Assembly (NCBI GenBank): GCA_958349075.1
Contig: CATWBR010000239.1
Span: forward strand, 1 to 6,920
Direction: 5' to 3'
Length of the DNA stretch: 6,920 bases
Source of the DNA: an uncultured Clostridium sp.
GTDB taxonomy: Bacteria; Bacillota; Clostridia; Lachnospirales; Lachnospiraceae
Of the stretch, positions 5,203 through 6,920 are shown piece by piece. Position 1 is the stretch's first letter. Each line of letters opens with the position of its first letter. The notes beneath the pieces were generated by a model. The model made no database searches. It saw nothing but the letters and a program-made list of their open reading frames with translations, and was not told where the DNA came from. A program made the position numbers and the translations under genes.

Positions 5203-6582
5203 TCAAATATAGGCCGACAGACGTCCGTTCACTGCATAAAGCCCGGCATCCGCCGTCTGGATTACGGTCTCATCCTCTTCCCCGCTGTCTCCTGCAAAAT
5301 GCCTTCGGACTTTCCCCCCGCTGTTTTCCTGCTGGTTTCTGAAAAATCCCTGCTCATAGTTCATCATTTCCATGCCGCCCTGGCTGTTATGGTAAATCTC
5401 CTGAACTTCCGCATTCAAAGGCTGCAAAGACTCCTTCAGATGCATCATCTCGCTGGACAGCATCTTCTGTGTATCTAGATTGCTGACTCCAATACTTAAC
5501 GCCACCTTGCCTCCGGACGATGTCATATGTACCAGGATTTCTCCCAGTCCCTCCGGTTTCAGACGGATGGTAAACTGATTAAGCTGTTTGGACAGCCCCT
5601 CTTCAATTCCCGTCTTGAGCTGGCTTGTCAGCGGTGTCGCATCGGTAACTCCCCTGTTGCTCATCACCGGCGCTGCAGCTCCTCCCGAAAGTTTGGCTCC
5701 AACCATACGCTCAAACGGAAGAAATGACTGCTGCTCCGCTTTTTTCTGAAGCTCCTCCAGTGATACCGTTTCCTGTTTTTCTCCCGATTCTCCGCTTTCC
5801 CGGACTGATTCTCCGCGGACGGCGTGATCCAGGGAAAACCACTTCGTAAATTCATTGCCTTCTTTTGTGGAATTTCCTGTCTGTCCTTCACTGTTTTCTG
5901 TCTGTGTTCCCGCTGCAGCCGCTTTTTCTAATACCGGCTGCGGTTCCTCTACTACGGCTGTTTCTTTCATATCCCGGAATCCGTTATTTACAGACGGCTG
6001 CTTTACGCGGTTTTCCATAGTCAGAGCGTTTAAAAAGTTTTCTTTTCCATCCACAGAGGCGGCTGTTCTATCTGCCTGCTGTCCGGCCACTGTCCGGTCA
6101 TCGCTCGCGTTTTTCTCAACTGCCTGCTGTTTTACATTTTCCAGAACACTGTTTATAACTCCCTGGCTGCTTTCCGGAACCGGCTGGTTAAATTTTCCCT
6201 CCATATTGCCGGAATTAAGCTCCCCTGCCGCTGCGAAATAACCGGCCGCCGTTACTATGATCTCCGGCTTAGGTTCTGCTCCGTTTTCGGCCGCGTCCTT
6301 CATTCCATCCGGCTTTTCGGCCACCCTGTTTTCATCCTGGTTATTCCGGTTATCCAGATTGGTCTGGCCGCTCAGAGCTTCGGCTTCTCTCTGATCCTTT
6401 GACGTTTCCTGCTTCTTTGTCTTTTCCGCAGGTTTCTCCGTCTTTTTTACAGGTTCATCGCCCCGGCTTTTGGACTGTTCTTTCAGGATTGATAAGAAAT
6501 CTCCCTGGCTTTCCTTTTCAGGCTTCCGCCCCGCCGTTGTTTCCCCTGTACGGACTGCTGTTTTCATGATCTGCACATTCAT
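5203..6582 (-). CDS. fliK: FliK, flagellar hook-length control protein
   Basis: FliK is secreted during hook growth, measures hook length and switches the export gate from hook to filament substrates by acting on FlhB. This copy has 459 residues. Residues 1-315 are low-complexity and rich in Glu, Lys, Gln, Asn, Ser and Ala, with no fold I recognise, as expected for the ruler part. Residues about 318-400 are the conserved hook-length domain (Flg_hook, Pfam 02120): QLNQFTIRLKPEGLGEILVH, then GGKVALSIGVSNLDTQKML and LKESLQPLNAEVQEI. The RLKPEGLGEILVHM core is the signature. A 59-residue polar tail with basic and acidic patches follows. The start ATG at 6582 has GGTGG about seven bases upstream; a second Met at residue 6 is a less likely start. 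It lies 41 bases after fliJ and 41 before flgD, the standard Firmicutes order. Confidence 0.93.
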   Translation of the reverse strand: MNVQIMKTAVRTGETTAGRKPEKESQGDFLSILKEQSKSRGDEPVKKTEKPAEKTKKQETSKDQREAEALSGQTNLDNRNNQDENRVAEKPDGMKDAAENGAEPKPEIIVTAAGYFAAAGELNSGNMEGKFNQPVPESSQGVINSVLENVKQQAVEKNASDDRTVAGQQADRTAASVDGKENFLNALTMENRVKQPSVNNGFRDMKETAVVEEPQPVLEKAAAAGTQTENSEGQTGNSTKEGNEFTKWFSLDHAVRGESVRESGESGEKQETVSLEELQKKAEQQSFLPFERMVGAKLSGGAAAPVMSNRGVTDATPLTSQLKTGIEEGLSKQLNQFTIRLKPEGLGEILVHMTSSGGKVALSIGVSNLDTQKMLSSEMMHLKESLQPLNAEVQEIYHNSQGGMEMMNYEQGFFRNQQENSGGKVRRHFAGDSGEEDETVIQTADAGLYAVNGRLSAYI

Positions 6583-6623
6583 AATCTCACCACCCTTCCC
6601 GGCAAATCAATATTTTAATACAT

Positions 6624-6920
6624 TTATTTGGAAACGCCACGGCGTACAAAAGACTCGGAGACATGTTCTGAAATAAACTCCTCCTGCTCTTTCTGCTCAC
6701 TGTGACGGTATTCCTCCAGTTGTTTTTCCTTCAGCTTTTCCAGCTTCTTTACCTCCCTGGATGCTTCGATTACCACCTGCCGCTGCCTCTCAATCTCCGA
6801 GTTGCGGACTAAAATATGCTTTTTTAGCTCTTCAATCTGTGTTTTCCCGCTTTTAATTACGGCCGTAAAAACATTGATTTGGTAGATGGTCGTTCCCTTC
6901 TGGATTTCACGGTCCATCTC
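6624..6920 (-). CDS. fliJ: FliJ, flagellar export chaperone (3' part)
   Basis: The frame is open to the high-coordinate window edge, so the N-terminus is missing; about 98 codons are visible, against a usual length near 147. The visible part is almost wholly a charged coiled coil, with heptad-like stretches such as IEELKKHILVRNSEIERQRQ and VKKLEKLKEKQLEEYRHSEQ, ending in FVRRGVSK. FliJ is a small helical stalk protein that links the FliI ATPase to FlhA and cycles export chaperones. The sequence is weakly conserved, so the call rests on the coiled-coil character, the size and the position immediately before fliK. The ATG at 6917 is in frame but is probably internal. A generic coiled-coil protein is the alternative. 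Confidence 0.8.
   Translation of the reverse strand, partial: EMDREIQKGTTIYQINVFTAVIKSGKTQIEELKKHILVRNSEIERQRQVVIEASREVKKLEKLKEKQLEEYRHSEQKEQEEFISEHVSESFVRRGVSK

Noticed and set aside
5664..5891. Minus-strand frame of 75 codons inside fliK
   Set aside because: It is out of frame within the low-complexity region of fliK, has no independent start signal and resembles nothing known.
5500..6582. Possible repeat array in the Glu/Gln/Lys-rich part of fliK
   Set aside because: The region is low-complexity, but I see no regularly spaced repeated unit; this is normal for the ruler region of FliK.

Overview
The window is a stretch of a flagellar assembly gene cluster from a low-to-medium GC Gram-positive bacterium. 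It most resembles motile Clostridia such as Lachnospiraceae, judged from gene order, the presence of flbD and of a small flg_new-type gene beside flgE, a FliY-type switch protein, and strong AGGAG ribosome binding sites. The genus cannot be fixed from the sequence alone. All genes lie on the minus strand, so transcription runs from high to low coordinates.

In transcription order the genes are: the 3' part of fliJ (export chaperone, cut by the window edge), fliK (hook length control), flgD (hook cap/scaffold), a small conserved flagellar operon gene of the TIGR02530 type, flgE (hook), flbD (SwrD-like), motA (stator), fliY (C-ring switch component with a CheC-like and a SpoA/FliN domain) and the first about 31 codons of flhA (export gate). 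Intergenic gaps run from a 4-base overlap to 98 bases, and I see no convincing Rho-independent terminator, so this is probably one operon or part of one. No gene-free stretch exceeds 300 bases.

The first half (fliJ to flgE) is the hook-building module: FliJ and FlhA serve export, FlgD caps the growing hook, FlgE is the hook polymer and FliK sets its length. The second half (flbD, motA, fliY) concerns torque and switching. The points most worth a second look are at the low-coordinate end. motA is followed directly by fliY and then flhA, without the motB, fliL, fliM, fliO-fliR and flhB genes that usually lie among them in related clusters. FliY also lacks the N-terminal CheY-binding motif of Bacillus FliY and has only one intact CheC-type phosphatase signature. 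A GC-rich hairpin just before the flgE ribosome binding site is a possible RNA control element. I found no mobile element, CRISPR array, tRNA or rRNA, and no evidence of a wholly new system.
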